From: Bacillus sp. FSL K6-3431 | GTDB lineage: Bacteria > Bacillota > Bacilli > Bacillales > Bacillaceae_C | Length of the DNA: 64,000 nucleotides | Assembly (NCBI RefSeq): GCF_038002605.1 | Contig: NZ_JBBOCT010000001.1 | Coordinates: forward strand, 4,030,001-4,094,000 | Direction of reading: 5' to 3' | Shown here: positions 16,762 through 25,957 of the stretch, piece by piece | How positions within the stretch are numbered: position 1 is the first letter of the stretch | Layout of the letters: each line of letters starts with the position of its first letter | Notes under the pieces: generated by a model | Told to the model about the DNA's origin: nothing | The model's input: only the letters and a program-made list of their open reading frames with translations | Database searches by the model: none | Program-made: the position numbers and the translations under genes

Positions 16762-18054
16762 GTGCGCATGGTAGATGTATTAGCGAAAAAACGTGATGGA
16801 ATAGAGTTATCGACTGAAGAAATTCAGTTTGTTATTAATGGCTATACCAAAGGTGAAATCCCTGATTACCAGATGTCTGCCTTTTTAATGACCATTTATT
16901 TTCAAGGAATGACTGCAAAAGAAACGGCGGATCTAACAATGGCGATGGTCGATTCCGGTGATCAAATTGACCTGTCCAAGATTGAAGGTGTGAAAGTGGA
17001 TAAGCATTCCACCGGCGGAGTTGGAGACACAACTACGCTTATACTTGCCCCACTCGTTGCAGCCGTTGGTGTTCCAGTCGCGAAAATGTCTGGTCGTGGA
17101 CTTGGTCATACAGGTGGAACATTGGATAAACTTGAAGCTGTACCAGGTTTTCATGTTGAAATAACGGAAGAGGAGTTTATAAACCTTGTGAATACCAATA
17201 AAATTGCTGTCATTGGTCAATCAGGTAATTTGACTCCAGCTGATAAAAAAATCTATGGTTTGCGTGATGTGACAGCGACTGTTAATTCAATTCCTCTCAT
17301 TGCCAGTTCGATTATGAGTAAAAAGATTGCTGCGGGTGCTGATGCGATTGTACTTGATGTAAAGGTGGGTGCCGGGGCCTTTATGAAAGATTTAGATGAA
17401 GCGAAGAAGTTGGCAAGCGCCATGGTTGATATCGGTAATAATCTAGGGCGTAAAACGATGGCAGTCATTTCAGATATGAGTCAGCCGCTCGGTTTTGCTG
17501 TTGGGAATGCGTTAGAAGTAAAAGAGGCTGTGGAAACCTTGCAAGGAAAAGGACCGGCTGATTTACTTGAATTGTGTTTAGTTCTTGGTAGTAAAATGGT
17601 CGTGTTAGCAGGAAAAGCAAATACGGAGGAGGAAGGACGGACGAAATTGCAAGCCGTGATTGCAAATGGAAAAGCATTCGACATGTTTAAGTTATTTTTA
17701 GGCGCACAAGGTGGAGACGTATCCGTTATTGATAATGTGGATAAGCTCGCTCAAGCAAAGTACGTGTTTGCAGTAGAGGCACCGGAGAGCGGGTATGTAT
17801 CAGCGATTATTGCAGATGAGATTGGGATTGCTGCAAGTATGCTAGGAGCAGGACGAGCTACAAAAGAATCGGAAATTGATTTAAGTGTTGGTATTGTTTT
17901 ACATAAAAAAATTGGTGACCAATTGGGAGCTAACGAGGCCATTGCAACAATCTACAGTAATAATGAGGAAATCAATATTGTAAAAGAACGCATTGTTCAA
18001 GCTTATCAATTTTCAAAAGAAAAGCCCGAGCCGTCCGTATTGATATATAAGTGA
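16762..18054 (+). CDS. pdp: Pyrimidine-nucleoside phosphorylase
   Basis: A 430-residue protein; the B. subtilis Pdp is of nearly equal length. It phosphorolyses uridine, thymidine and deoxyuridine to base plus (deoxy)ribose 1-phosphate. The signature of the thymidine phosphorylase family is present: [20 protein letters not shown], then [20 protein letters not shown]. The start is GTG at 16762, giving MRMVD as in homologues, with GGAG about 9 nt upstream; an ATG at 16726 would add 12 unconserved residues. It stands alone; in many bacilli it sits in a dra-nupC-pdp operon, so here it is separated from those genes. Confidence 0.94.
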   Translation: MRMVDVLAKKRDGIELSTEEIQFVINGYTKGEIPDYQMSAFLMTIYFQGMTAKETADLTMAMVDSGDQIDLSKIEGVKVDKHSTGGVGDTTTLILAPLVAAVGVPVAKMSGRGLGHTGGTLDKLEAVPGFHVEITEEEFINLVNTNKIAVIGQSGNLTPADKKIYGLRDVTATVNSIPLIASSIMSKKIAAGADAIVLDVKVGAGAFMKDLDEAKKLASAMVDIGNNLGRKTMAVISDMSQPLGFAVGNALEVKEAVETLQGKGPADLLELCLVLGSKMVVLAGKANTEEEGRTKLQAVIANGKAFDMFKLFLGAQGGDVSVIDNVDKLAQAKYVFAVEAPESGYVSAIIADEIGIAASMLGAGRATKESEIDLSVGIVLHKKIGDQLGANEAIATIYSNNEEINIVKERIVQAYQFSKEKPEPSVLIYK

Positions 18055-18082
18055 TAAAATCGCATGGTCGAAATTTTAAAGT

Positions 18083-18126
18083 AGCTGTTTTAGGCTAGGA
18101 ATTCCTAGTTTAAAACAGCCTTTTCC
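18083..18126 (+). terminator. Terminator after pdp
   Basis: GCTGTTTTAGGCTAG and CTAGTTTAAAACAGC form an imperfect stem with GAATTC at the tip, followed by CTTTTCC. Confidence 0.8.
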
Positions 18127-18233
18127 TTTGTCCAGCAGTATCAGCCAAGTCAGATAATTGTACACAAATTAAAATTGATTTCTTCCAAAAAATAAAAAAC
18201 TCCACCAAATAAATCATTTCAAATATTCAATGG

Positions 18234-18281
18234 TTGTCAATGAAAGCAAAAACATGATATGATAAATGAAAATGATTCTCA
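18234..18281 (+). promoter_or_regulatory. Promoter with Fur box upstream of nitroreductase
   Basis: TTGTCA (18234-18239), an 18-nt spacer and TATGAT (18258-18263) form a likely sigma-A promoter. Directly downstream, TGAAAATGATTCTCA (18267-18281) matches 13 of 15 positions of the 7-1-7 Fur box TGATAATnATTATCA. Fur bound there would block transcription when iron is sufficient. The sequence is seen directly; the regulation is inferred. Confidence 0.7.
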
Positions 18282-18317
18282 ATTATTGAGAGGCAATAAT
18301 AGGAGGATATTAATATA

Positions 18318-18878
18318 ATGATTGCAGCTACAACTAAATCGATTGCAAATGTGATTAAAGAAAGAACTTCTGTGAAAGCAGGGTATATTGATAAAGAAGT
18401 AAACGAGGATTTAGTATTGTCATTATTGGATAATGCGGTATGGGCGCCAACACATGGAGAACGTGAGCCGTGGCGATATATTTTTGTAGCAGGTGAGCGT
18501 AAGGAAGCTTTTATAGAAGCAGTGCTTCAATGTCATCCACTTAATAATCATGAAAATGTACGGAATAAATTTGTGAATGTACCAGCGTTTTTAGTTGTTG
18601 TTATGAACGAGGATCCGCGCCAAAAGGTGTGGGAGGAAGACTTTGCTGCGACAGCATCTATGTTGCAAAATCTCCAGTTACTTGCTTGGGATCAGGATCT
18701 CGGTATGGTGTGGAAAACACCAAATCATATTTATGATCCGAAGTTCCGTGGCGCAATTGGAGTAGAACGTGGCGAGAAAATCGTTGGTGTATTAAATATT
18801 GGATACTTTGACAGAGAGATTGTTGCGAAGAAAGTTCGCAAAAGAACAAATCCTGCAGAGAAAATGACTGCATTTTAA
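18318..18878 (+). CDS. Nitroreductase family FMN oxidoreductase
   Basis: A 186-residue NfsB/FRP-type flavoprotein. FMN-binding features are visible: the N-terminal RTSVK block, NAVWAPTHGEREPWRYIFVA, and a late GEKIVGVLNIGYF segment. These proteins are dimers that reduce nitro compounds, quinones or flavins with NAD(P)H. The upstream Fur box suggests an iron-related duty, such as flavin or ferric-chelate reduction (inference). The start is ATG at 18318 with AGGAGG upstream. A terminator follows. Confidence 0.9.
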   Translation: MIAATTKSIANVIKERTSVKAGYIDKEVNEDLVLSLLDNAVWAPTHGEREPWRYIFVAGERKEAFIEAVLQCHPLNNHENVRNKFVNVPAFLVVVMNEDPRQKVWEEDFAATASMLQNLQLLAWDQDLGMVWKTPNHIYDPKFRGAIGVERGEKIVGVLNIGYFDREIVAKKVRKRTNPAEKMTAF

Positions 18879-18890
18879 GCTAAATACAAT

Positions 18891-18918
18891 AGCCACCGAG
18901 GCTCATCGGTGGTTTTTT
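18891..18918 (+). terminator. Terminator after nitroreductase
   Basis: CCACCGA-GGCTCA-TCGGTGG followed by TTTTTTG: a perfect 7-bp stem. Confidence 0.88.
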
Positions 18919-18954
18919 GTTTTGTAGACTAAGGAGTTTATGCTAGAAAATAAT

Positions 18955-19582
18955 GAGAAGTGGCTCATAAATTGGTTGAGTGGTTTAAAAAATAGCTGAG
19001 TGGCTTATAAATTGGTTGAGTGGTTTAAAAAATAGCTGAGTGGCTTATAAAATAGCTGAGCGGCCCATAAAATAGCTGAGTGGCTTATAAAATAGCTGAC
19101 CGGCTCATAAATTGGTTGAGTGGCTTATAAAATAGCTGAGTGGCTTATAAATTGGTTGAGTGGCTTATAAATTGGTTGAGTGGCTTATAAATTGGTTGAG
19201 CGGCTTATAAAATAGCTGAGTGGCTTATAAATTGGTTGAGTGGTTTAAAAAATAGCTGAATGGCTTATAAATTGGTTGAGTGGTTTAAAAAATAGCTGAG
19301 TGGCTTATAAATTGGTTGAGCGGCTTATAAAATAGCTGAGTGGCTTATAAAATAGTGAGTGGCTTACAAAATAGCTGAGCGGCTTATAAAGTTGCTGAGT
19401 GGCTTACAAAATAGCTGAGTGGCTTATAAAATAGCTGAGTGGCTTACAAAATAGCTGAGCGGCCCATAAAATAGCCGAGTGGCTCATAAAATAGCTGAGT
19501 GGCTCATAAATCGGTTGAGTGGCTTACAAATTAGCTGAGTGGCTTATAAATTAGTTAGGTGTCTCGTAAACTCAGTTGAGTA
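18955..19582. repeat. About 31 tandem copies of a 20-bp unit
   Basis: The unit is TGAGTGGCTTATAAAATAGC, alternating irregularly with the variant ending ATTGGT (TGAGTGGCTTATAAATTGGT) and with TGAGTGGTTTAAAAAATAGC. The period is 20 bp almost throughout; one unit near 19352 has lost a base. The outermost units are the most diverged. All frames contain stops, so it is not protein-coding. It begins about 35 bases after the nitroreductase terminator. A related GAGcGGCtCATAAA unit recurs at 38131. Confidence 0.95.
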
Positions 19583-19748
19583 GGCTGTGATTATAAACTT
19601 TTGGCAAATCAAAGCTTGGAATCTATGAAACTTTCATATAAAATAGGCCATTTTTATGTAATGGTAGATGAGCGAGAAGCTGAAAATTTTACAGTAGAAA
19701 TGGTGGAGGAAAACTAGCAATTCCATTCGCCAAATAGCTAATCGATAG
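19583..19748. other. Non-coding remainder between repeat array and terminator
   Basis: After the repeat array come about 165 bases without a convincing gene. A 30-codon frame at 19625-19717 lacks a clear ribosome site and is not called. Confidence 0.4.
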
Positions 19749-19801
19749 AAAACATTCAGAGAGGAGCTTGTTAGAAACAGCTTCTTCCTGAATGTTTTTT
19801 A
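19749..19801 (-). terminator. Terminator of the MMPL gene
   Basis: AAACATTCAG and CTGAATGTTT form the outer stem, with GAGGAGCT/AGCTTCTTC pairing partly inside, T-rich on the plus strand and A-rich on the minus side. It lies 30 bases past the stop of the minus-strand MMPL gene. Confidence 0.75.
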
Positions 19802-19831
19802 TGTTCAGTTACACATTATTTTCCACTAAGT

Positions 19832-21985
19832 TTAATGATTCACTTTTCTTTTCCGTTTTGGAAACGGTGACCACCAGTTCAAATCTCCAAGTAATTTCAT
19901 CAAGGATGGTACAAGCACCATCCGAACGAGTGTGGCGTCGATAAAAATTGCCAAAGCAACGGTGACTCCCATTTGTTGAACAGGCACAATTCCAGTAAAT
20001 GCAAATGCCCCCGTAATGACGATCATGATAGCGGCAGCGGATGTAATGATTTTGCTCGTGGAGATTAATCCTTCGAGTGTGGCTCTATCATTATCACCTG
20101 TTTCTTGATAAATTTCGTATATACGAGAAATCAAAAATACTTCATAGTCCATGCTGAGTCCAAAGACGATACTGAAGGCAAAAATCGGGATCATTAATGC
20201 GATATCAGCTGGACTACCTCCGAGATGTCCACCTTGGAATAGCCAAACGACAATTCCGAATGTACAGCTTAAGCTAATGATGTTCATTAATATTGCTTTA
20301 AGCGGAATCAGAACCGATCTAAATGCGATAAATAACACAATGTATGTTGATATTAAAATAAACGCTAGGCTATACCAAATTTTATTATAAATCTCATCAA
20401 AAATTTCTTGCTGGAATTTTGATGTTCCACCAATCTTTAGATCAAGATTGGTTTTATTATTATTTTCCCAATCTCTAACCCAATTTTTTGCTTCAGTAGA
20501 AGACCCTTCTGTATGTAACTGCACTTGTAATAATGCTAAATTATCACTTATTAACTGTTCAAATGCTGGTTCAAGCTGTGTTTTTATTTCAGGCACTTTG
20601 AGTGAAGTAATTAATTCCTCAGCGCTCATATCAGTTGCTGAAAAAATCGAATCGACACTTGAGACAAGTGGATCAGCTTCCAATTTCATTAAAAGACTCT
20701 CCAGTTTATTGAGAGAGTTAGTTTCTGTCATTCCTTCATCCGTACTAGCGATAATCTGGACGGTTGTCGTGTCATTATCTTGAAATGTTTCCTCAAACTT
20801 TTCAAAGGTTGTCCGTGATTCATATGATGTTGGAAGTGCATCCGCCTCGGGAATCACTAGATTCATATTGCTGAGGGGTAATGCGCCAATAATGAGTAAA
20901 GCCGTTGTAAGGGCAGACATAATGATCGGTCTTCTCATTACAAATGCCGCAAACCTATGCCAACTGCTCGTTTCTTTTTCTTTTGTTTTAAAAATTGTCC
21001 ACTTATTGATATTAGGTCCTAAAATGGATAGAAGTGCCGGTAAAAATGTAATAGCTGCTAAAACAGATGTAAACACAACTGCTACACCACCAATTGCAAC
21101 CGACTGGAAGACGCCAACTTGAATAAATAACATGGCAACTAGACCAAGTAATACACAAAAGCCTGAGAAAATGATTGCTCTTCCCGAAGTAAGCACCGTT
21201 TTATTATTTGCTGCTTCTTTTGTACTGCCAGCTAACTCTTCCCTAAAGCGATTTACGAAAAGTAAAGCGAAATCAATCCCGAGTGCAAGACCAATCATAG
21301 GTGCCGTATTCAAGACGAAAATAGACAGATTGACCTTTTCTCCCGTGAAATAAAGTAAGCCCATTGCAACGACTACACTGACAAATCCTGTCACTAGAGG
21401 AATAAGGGCAGCAACAACACCCCTAAAAGCAAATAAGAGAACGATGATAGCGATCGGAATTCCAATCAATTCGGCACGAACTAAATCATCCTGTGCAGCT
21501 TTATTCATATCTTCTTCAATAATTGACCCACCTGTAAGACCGGCAGAAAATAAATCATCGTTTGTGATCTGAGCGCGGATATTCTCGATGTTATCTGCTA
21601 TTTCATCATCAGATCCATTAAATGCTAGAATGGCATATGCCCTATTGTCTTTCATTAATTCAGGCGATTCTAGTGGAGAAGTAAACACTTCGGAATGTTT
21701 CACTTTTTCCACATTGCTAAGCGTTTTTTCGATATAATCTGCGAATTCATCTTGTGCAGCTACTTCATCTTTTTCAAAAAGTAAAATCATCGAGGATGCA
21801 GGTATATCGAACTCGGATTCCAAAATATCCTCTACCTCTTGATATGTGCCATCATATTCAAAACCACTGCCATTGAGTACGGATGGCAGTTTTAGCGCAA
21901 AGAATCCAAAGAATAAGACGAGAGCTACCCAAAATAATACTACAAGTTTCCGATATTTATATGTAAATAATGCAAGGTTCTTCAT
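19832..21985 (-). CDS. MMPL/RND family membrane transporter (YdfJ-like)
   Basis: A protein of about 717 residues with two repeated halves, each with one membrane helix, a large extracytoplasmic domain and five helices, so about 12 transmembrane segments. Conserved helix-4 motifs appear in both halves: GLALGIDFALLFVNRFREE and FGLSMDYEVFLISRIYE, whose Asp and Tyr form the proton path. Family members export lipids or hydrophobic drugs. The start is set at 21985 (MKNLALFTYKYRK, GGGG 6 nt upstream); ATGs at 21997 and a start at 22009 would add 4-8 residues. No regulator gene is adjacent except the unrelated cdaR-like gene. Confidence 0.9.
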   Translation of the reverse strand: MKNLALFTYKYRKLVVLFWVALVLFFGFFALKLPSVLNGSGFEYDGTYQEVEDILESEFDIPASSMILLFEKDEVAAQDEFADYIEKTLSNVEKVKHSEVFTSPLESPELMKDNRAYAILAFNGSDDEIADNIENIRAQITNDDLFSAGLTGGSIIEEDMNKAAQDDLVRAELIGIPIAIIVLLFAFRGVVAALIPLVTGFVSVVVAMGLLYFTGEKVNLSIFVLNTAPMIGLALGIDFALLFVNRFREELAGSTKEAANNKTVLTSGRAIIFSGFCVLLGLVAMLFIQVGVFQSVAIGGVAVVFTSVLAAITFLPALLSILGPNINKWTIFKTKEKETSSWHRFAAFVMRRPIIMSALTTALLIIGALPLSNMNLVIPEADALPTSYESRTTFEKFEETFQDNDTTTVQIIASTDEGMTETNSLNKLESLLMKLEADPLVSSVDSIFSATDMSAEELITSLKVPEIKTQLEPAFEQLISDNLALLQVQLHTEGSSTEAKNWVRDWENNNKTNLDLKIGGTSKFQQEIFDEIYNKIWYSLAFILISTYIVLFIAFRSVLIPLKAILMNIISLSCTFGIVVWLFQGGHLGGSPADIALMIPIFAFSIVFGLSMDYEVFLISRIYEIYQETGDNDRATLEGLISTSKIITSAAAIMIVITGAFAFTGIVPVQQMGVTVALAIFIDATLVRMVLVPSLMKLLGDLNWWSPFPKRKRKVNH

Positions 21986-22175
21986 GCAATTCCCCATTTC
22001 TTCAAGCATTCTGTACCATCATAATCGATAAAAGGTATATTGAAAAATAAATAAGCATCATAGCTACTAAAGGAATAAGGAAGGCATAAGGTGCTAAAAG
22101 AATAATGTAATTAAAACGAATACACTATAAACGGGCCATATGGGAAGACCTATCCTGTTTCGCTTTAACGCACCG

Positions 22176-22188
22176 GGGGTCAGACCCC
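22176..22188. repeat. GGGGTCAGACCCC palindrome overlapping a stop codon
   Basis: A 13-bp perfect palindrome of a type seen in many Bacillaceae intergenic repeats. It supplies the TGA stop of the cdaR-like gene (22182-22180) and its last residues, Arg-Gly-Val. Confidence 0.6.
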
Positions 22189-23262
22189 TCTTAGCCAAAT
22201 CGCCATTTGTAATGCAAATGCATCTTTGAAGTTTTGTGGATTGTAGCCGCTAATTTCTTGAATTTTATTAAGGCGATAGACAAGGGTATTACGGTGGATA
22301 TAAAGTTTTTCCGCTGTATTTTTAATATGCAGGTTATTATCAAAAAACGCTTGTAGTGTATCAACATAATTATTTAGAGAGCCGTACAGAATTCTTTCGG
22401 AAAATTGTTCCGCAAGTTTGGGATTAATCTGGTGCACAAGTGCTTTTGGTTCTACATCAGTATAAGCTACTATTTTAATAATGGGATCAGTAATAGTTAG
22501 TGCTAATTCACATTCGCGATACCCTTGGGCAATACCGAAGATATCATCTACCTGCGGACTATAAGCTAACCGAATGTGAAATTTTTGTTTCTCAAGCTCT
22601 TGGAAAAGTGAAAGTAATTTTCTTTCCGTTTTAGAAATGGATGTACTTGAAATGATCAATAAAACTTTATTTACATGAACTAATCCTATAAGGACGTCTA
22701 TACTATTCATTTTTTCTTCTATGCTATTTAAAAGCGAATGATTAGAAAACGAGGGATCAGTCCTTTCAATGAGAGCAGTGATGAATGGTCCTTCGATTGT
22801 CAGATTGAGTAATCCTAGCCAGCGATTAATACGATCAAGTGCTGGGCCATCTTTCAACAACTCTTCCATTATCATATCTTTTGTTCTTTGTATCCATTCT
22901 GTTTGTGTTGCCATATAAGCTTGCTTGATCAATAACTCGGCCATCATTTTTACGAGACCTCCCCGATCGCCGATTTCTTCGGGATCGCCAGTGATACCAA
23001 TCACACCGACGATTTTATCCTGAAAATGGATGGGAAGATTGAGACCAGGTTGGGTTCCTCGCAGTAATTTTTTACTTTTTGTTGTGATTTCCACGTTTTT
23101 ACTACTTCGAATTACTTCTAACGCACCTTCATGTATAAAATTTAACCGTGCAGGATCTCCAGTGGCTATAATCACTCCTTTTTCATTCATAATATTTATA
23201 TTTAAGTGCAAAATGGTCGACGTTTCCTTTACAAGCATTTCTGCGATGTCGCGTGTGATCAT
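22180..23262 (-). CDS. CdaR-type sugar diacid transcriptional regulator
   Basis: A 360-residue regulator. The N-terminal sugar-diacid-binding domain (MITRDIAEMLVKETSTILHL, then IGITGDPEEIGDRGGLVKMM) is followed by a GGDEF-like middle part and a C-terminal PucR-type helix-turn-helix, NTAEKLYIHRNTLVYRLNKI. CdaR-type proteins activate glucarate/galactarate/glycerate genes. It is divergent from the glycerate kinase-permease-lar genes, so it probably controls them in response to a sugar acid. The start is ATG at 23262 with AAGGAG 8 nt upstream. The C-terminal residues come from a palindromic repeat. Confidence 0.9.
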   Translation of the reverse strand: MITRDIAEMLVKETSTILHLNINIMNEKGVIIATGDPARLNFIHEGALEVIRSSKNVEITTKSKKLLRGTQPGLNLPIHFQDKIVGVIGITGDPEEIGDRGGLVKMMAELLIKQAYMATQTEWIQRTKDMIMEELLKDGPALDRINRWLGLLNLTIEGPFITALIERTDPSFSNHSLLNSIEEKMNSIDVLIGLVHVNKVLLIISSTSISKTERKLLSLFQELEKQKFHIRLAYSPQVDDIFGIAQGYRECELALTITDPIIKIVAYTDVEPKALVHQINPKLAEQFSERILYGSLNNYVDTLQAFFDNNLHIKNTAEKLYIHRNTLVYRLNKIQEISGYNPQNFKDAFALQMAIWLRGV

Positions 23263-23293
23263 TTGGATGCTCCTTTTGGAAATTATACTATTT

Positions 23294-23307
23294 GGCAAGC
23301 GTTTTCA
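23294..23307. promoter_or_regulatory. cre-like site before cdaR-like gene
   Basis: GGCAAGCGTTTTCA differs at two positions from the CcpA consensus TGWAARCGYTWNCW. It lies about 30 bases before the cdaR-like start, in the divergent promoter region. This suggests catabolite control of the regulator itself (inference). Confidence 0.5.
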
Positions 23308-23437
23308 AATTTTGAAGTTATAAAAAAGGATATTATTTCAAATTTATTGCGTTTTTTGTACAATGAAACTAACTAATTAAAATTTTTTGGTTGTTAATTT
23401 GTATTCTACACATAAAGATATCGCCGGACAATAGATT

Positions 23438-23474
23438 TATAATAGAAAAAAACAAGTAAGTGTAAACGTTTTCG
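23438..23474 (+). promoter_or_regulatory. Promoter -10 and cre site before glycerate kinase
   Basis: TATAAT at 23438-23443 has no good -35, as expected for an activator-dependent promoter. At 23461-23474, TGTAAACGTTTTCG matches the CcpA cre consensus at all but the last position and lies just downstream of the expected transcription start, so bound CcpA would act as a roadblock. Regulation is inferred. Confidence 0.6.
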
Positions 23475-23482
23475 GAGGGGAG

Positions 23483-24643
23483 ATGGTAAAAATCAAAATT
23501 GTTATTGCTCCAGATTCATTTAAAGGCAGTATTACCGCGATGGAGGCGGCATTATCGATTGAAAAAGGCATAAAAAACGCTTTTCCTGAGGCAGAAACAG
23601 TGTTGGTTCCTGTTGCAGATGGCGGAGAAGGCACAATGGAAAATCTTGTAGCTGCAACGAATGGACGAAAAGTGTCGGTATTTGTGACAGGACCACTTGG
23701 AAAACCAGTTGAAGCGTATTTCGGAATACTTGGCGATAAAACGACATGTATTATCGAAATGGCAAATGCGTCAGGCTTAGATTTAATAAAACGGGAAGAA
23801 AGAGATCCTCTGAAAGCAACGACATATGGAACGGGAGAATTAATAAAACTTGCACTAGATGAAGGTTATAGAAAGTTCGTATTAGCGATTGGTGGGTCAG
23901 CAACGAATGATGGTGGAGTAGGTATGCTTCAAGCACTTGGCCTGAAGGCTACGGACAATGTAGGAAAAGAAATTGGTTTCGGTGGTGGGGAATTAAATCG
24001 TATCGAGAAGATTTCTTTGCAGTATTTTGACCAGCGGATACAGGAGAGCCAATTCTTAATCGCTTCTGATGTTGAAAACCCGTTTGTTGGTATAAATGGA
24101 GCTTCACATGTATTTGGACCCCAAAAAGGCGCAACAAAGGAAATGGTTCTACACTTGGATGAAAACCTCATCCATTGGGCGAATATTGTAGAAAAAGAAA
24201 CGAATATAAGACTACATGAGATGCCAGGAGCTGGGGCAGCTGGTGGAATTGGCGGTGCTTTTCAAGCGTTTTTTCCTTCAACAACGAAACGAGGGGTAGA
24301 CGTTGTGATGGAATACAGCAAATTAGAAGCAATAATCCAAGACGCGAATCTTGTAATTACTGGCGAAGGACAGGTCGATTTTCAAACGGCATTCGGAAAA
24401 ACGCCGATGGGGGTCGCGCAGGTAGCTAAAAGCCAAAATGTTCCTACTGTTATTTTAGCAGGGTCAGTCGGCGAGAAAATTCAGGCGCTTTATGAATACG
24501 GTGTCATTGGTGTGTACAGCATTATTAACAGGCCAATATCATTGGAACAAGCAATGAAAGAAGCTAGTCTTTTATTAGAGCAATCAGCAGAACAAATATG
24601 CCGCACATATTTTTTACATCATGAAGGAGGTACGAAGTTATGA
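23483..24643 (+). CDS. garK: Glycerate kinase (GarK/GlxK family)
   Basis: A 386-residue glycerate kinase of family 1. The N-terminus KIVIAPDSFKGSITAMEAA, the VPVADGGEGTMENLV block and LAIGGSATNDGGVGMLQALG are signatures. It phosphorylates glycerate to 2- or 3-phosphoglycerate, feeding glycolysis. In E. coli the gene follows galactarate/glucarate breakdown and answers to CdaR, as the divergent CdaR-type gene suggests here. The start is ATG after GGAGGGGAG. It overlaps the permease gene by 4 bases (ATGA). Confidence 0.94.
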   Translation: MVKIKIVIAPDSFKGSITAMEAALSIEKGIKNAFPEAETVLVPVADGGEGTMENLVAATNGRKVSVFVTGPLGKPVEAYFGILGDKTTCIIEMANASGLDLIKREERDPLKATTYGTGELIKLALDEGYRKFVLAIGGSATNDGGVGMLQALGLKATDNVGKEIGFGGGELNRIEKISLQYFDQRIQESQFLIASDVENPFVGINGASHVFGPQKGATKEMVLHLDENLIHWANIVEKETNIRLHEMPGAGAAGGIGGAFQAFFPSTTKRGVDVVMEYSKLEAIIQDANLVITGEGQVDFQTAFGKTPMGVAQVAKSQNVPTVILAGSVGEKIQALYEYGVIGVYSIINRPISLEQAMKEASLLLEQSAEQICRTYFLHHEGGTKL

Positions 24644-25731
24644 GAATCAAACAAACAATTGAAAAAGTGCCAGGAGGATTAATGGTAGTTCCTCTGATGC
24701 TCGGTGCCTTAATAAATACTGTTGATCAATTACACATTCCAGCGGTCATGAATTTCCTGAAATCGCTTGGGGTTGCAAAAACAGCCGATGGTTATTATGA
24801 ATTATTAAGAATTGGTGGCTTTTCAGAGGAATTATTTAAAAATGGTGCACTTACTTTAATTGCTTTATTCCTATTCTGTGCAGGAAGTCAGATGAATCTT
24901 CGAGTTGGCGGAGTTGCCTTGAAAAAGGGTGTATTATTAACAACATCCAAATATTTTACCGGATTAGCGATTGGACTTATCTTTGGATTTTTCTTTGATC
25001 CAATGAATGGATTCCTTGGATTATCCACGATTGCAATCATTGCAGCAATGACAAATGGGAATGGTGGTATGTATGCAGCCTTAACAAGTCAATACGGAAA
25101 CCGCTCAGATGTTGGCGCAGTATCCGTACTTTCACTAAATGATGGTCCGTTTTTCACTTTAATGTCATTAGGGCTTCTTGGTTCGAAATTCCCTGTAATC
25201 GCATTCATTGCTGTGCTTCTACCGATCGCAATTGGAATGATCCTTGGAAATTTAGATCCGGAAATACGCAAGTTTTTAAAACCTGGGGAAATTTTGCCGG
25301 TACCATTCTTTGCTTTTGCACTTGGTGCAAGTATGAACTTTGCTACTTTCTTCAATCCGAGTGTTGTCGGTGCAGGCTTACTCCTTGGATTTATGACTAC
25401 AGTATTCACGGGACTAACGGGTGTGCTTGTATTTAAATTGTTTAAGGAAAAAAGTCAAATTGCTCCTGTTGCAGAAGCCTCGACTGCAGGTAATGCCGTA
25501 GGAACACCAGCAGCAATTGCCGCGGCAGCATCGGTAGCAGCAGGATCAGGAATGATGAGTACTGCAGAAGCTCAATCTTATGCAGATATTGCAAATTTAG
25601 CAACGATGCAAATTTCCATCTCTGTTCTAACGACAGCGATACTCTGCCCAATTGCTGTTATAATGATAGATAAATATCAAAGAAAAAGAGGAATTGATGC
25701 TAAGGACGAAAATCCTGGCCAGCCAGCATAA
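24640..25731 (+). CDS. kdgT: 2-keto-3-deoxygluconate permease family transporter
   Basis: A 363-residue membrane protein with about ten hydrophobic segments, matching the KdgT family in length and in blocks such as VPGGLMVVPLMLGALINT at the N-terminus, AAMTNGNGGMYAALTSQYG in the middle and STAGNAVGTPAAIAAA near the end. KdgT imports 2-keto-3-deoxygluconate by proton symport, but this member could carry another hydroxy or keto acid used by the following lar/UxaA genes. Translation is coupled to glycerate kinase by the 4-base overlap, and GAAGGAGGT lies 9 nt upstream. Confidence 0.9.
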   Translation: MRIKQTIEKVPGGLMVVPLMLGALINTVDQLHIPAVMNFLKSLGVAKTADGYYELLRIGGFSEELFKNGALTLIALFLFCAGSQMNLRVGGVALKKGVLLTTSKYFTGLAIGLIFGFFFDPMNGFLGLSTIAIIAAMTNGNGGMYAALTSQYGNRSDVGAVSVLSLNDGPFFTLMSLGLLGSKFPVIAFIAVLLPIAIGMILGNLDPEIRKFLKPGEILPVPFFAFALGASMNFATFFNPSVVGAGLLLGFMTTVFTGLTGVLVFKLFKEKSQIAPVAEASTAGNAVGTPAAIAAAASVAAGSGMMSTAEAQSYADIANLATMQISISVLTTAILCPIAVIMIDKYQRKRGIDAKDENPGQPA

Positions 25732-25752
25732 GTAGCATTTTTATTATAAGTG

Positions 25753-25812
25753 GATGTCCTAAAAGTAGCCAATTGATAATTGATTAATTTGGCATCCTTT
25801 GTGAACACACAC
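25753..25812. repeat. Short inverted-repeat element, minimal copy
   Basis: A 60-bp sequence that keeps only the ends of the element seen complete at 47764 and 50373: GATGTCCTAAAAGTAGCCAA at the left and TTTGGCATCCTTTGTGAACA at the right. Flanks TATAAGTG and TTTAAGAA match at 5 of 8 positions, like a decayed target duplication. Confidence 0.55.
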
Positions 25813-25816
25813 TTTA

Positions 25817-25859
25817 AGAATTCCCCTGGCTGAAATCGTCAGGGGTGATTCTGTTTTTA
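25817..25859 (+). terminator. Terminator after the kdgT-like gene
   Basis: AGAATTCCCCTG and CAGGGGTGATTCT pair around an 11-nt loop, then TTTTTA. This implies that larA and its followers also need their own promoter or read-through. Confidence 0.75.
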
Positions 25860-25957
25860 AACTTCATTCAGCAGAAATCCCCCACTTCTATAAGTGAAGG
25901 GAGAAATGCGATTTACCCAATTCAGTGGGAGGCAAACTCCGGCTGAAGGAAGTTAAA

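Noticed and set aside
18955..19582. CRISPR array
   Set aside because: Units follow each other directly with no spacers, the repeat is 20 bp, and no cas genes are present.
19625..19717. 30-codon ORF after the tandem repeat
   Set aside because: No good ribosome site, no recognisable family, and a length easily reached by chance.
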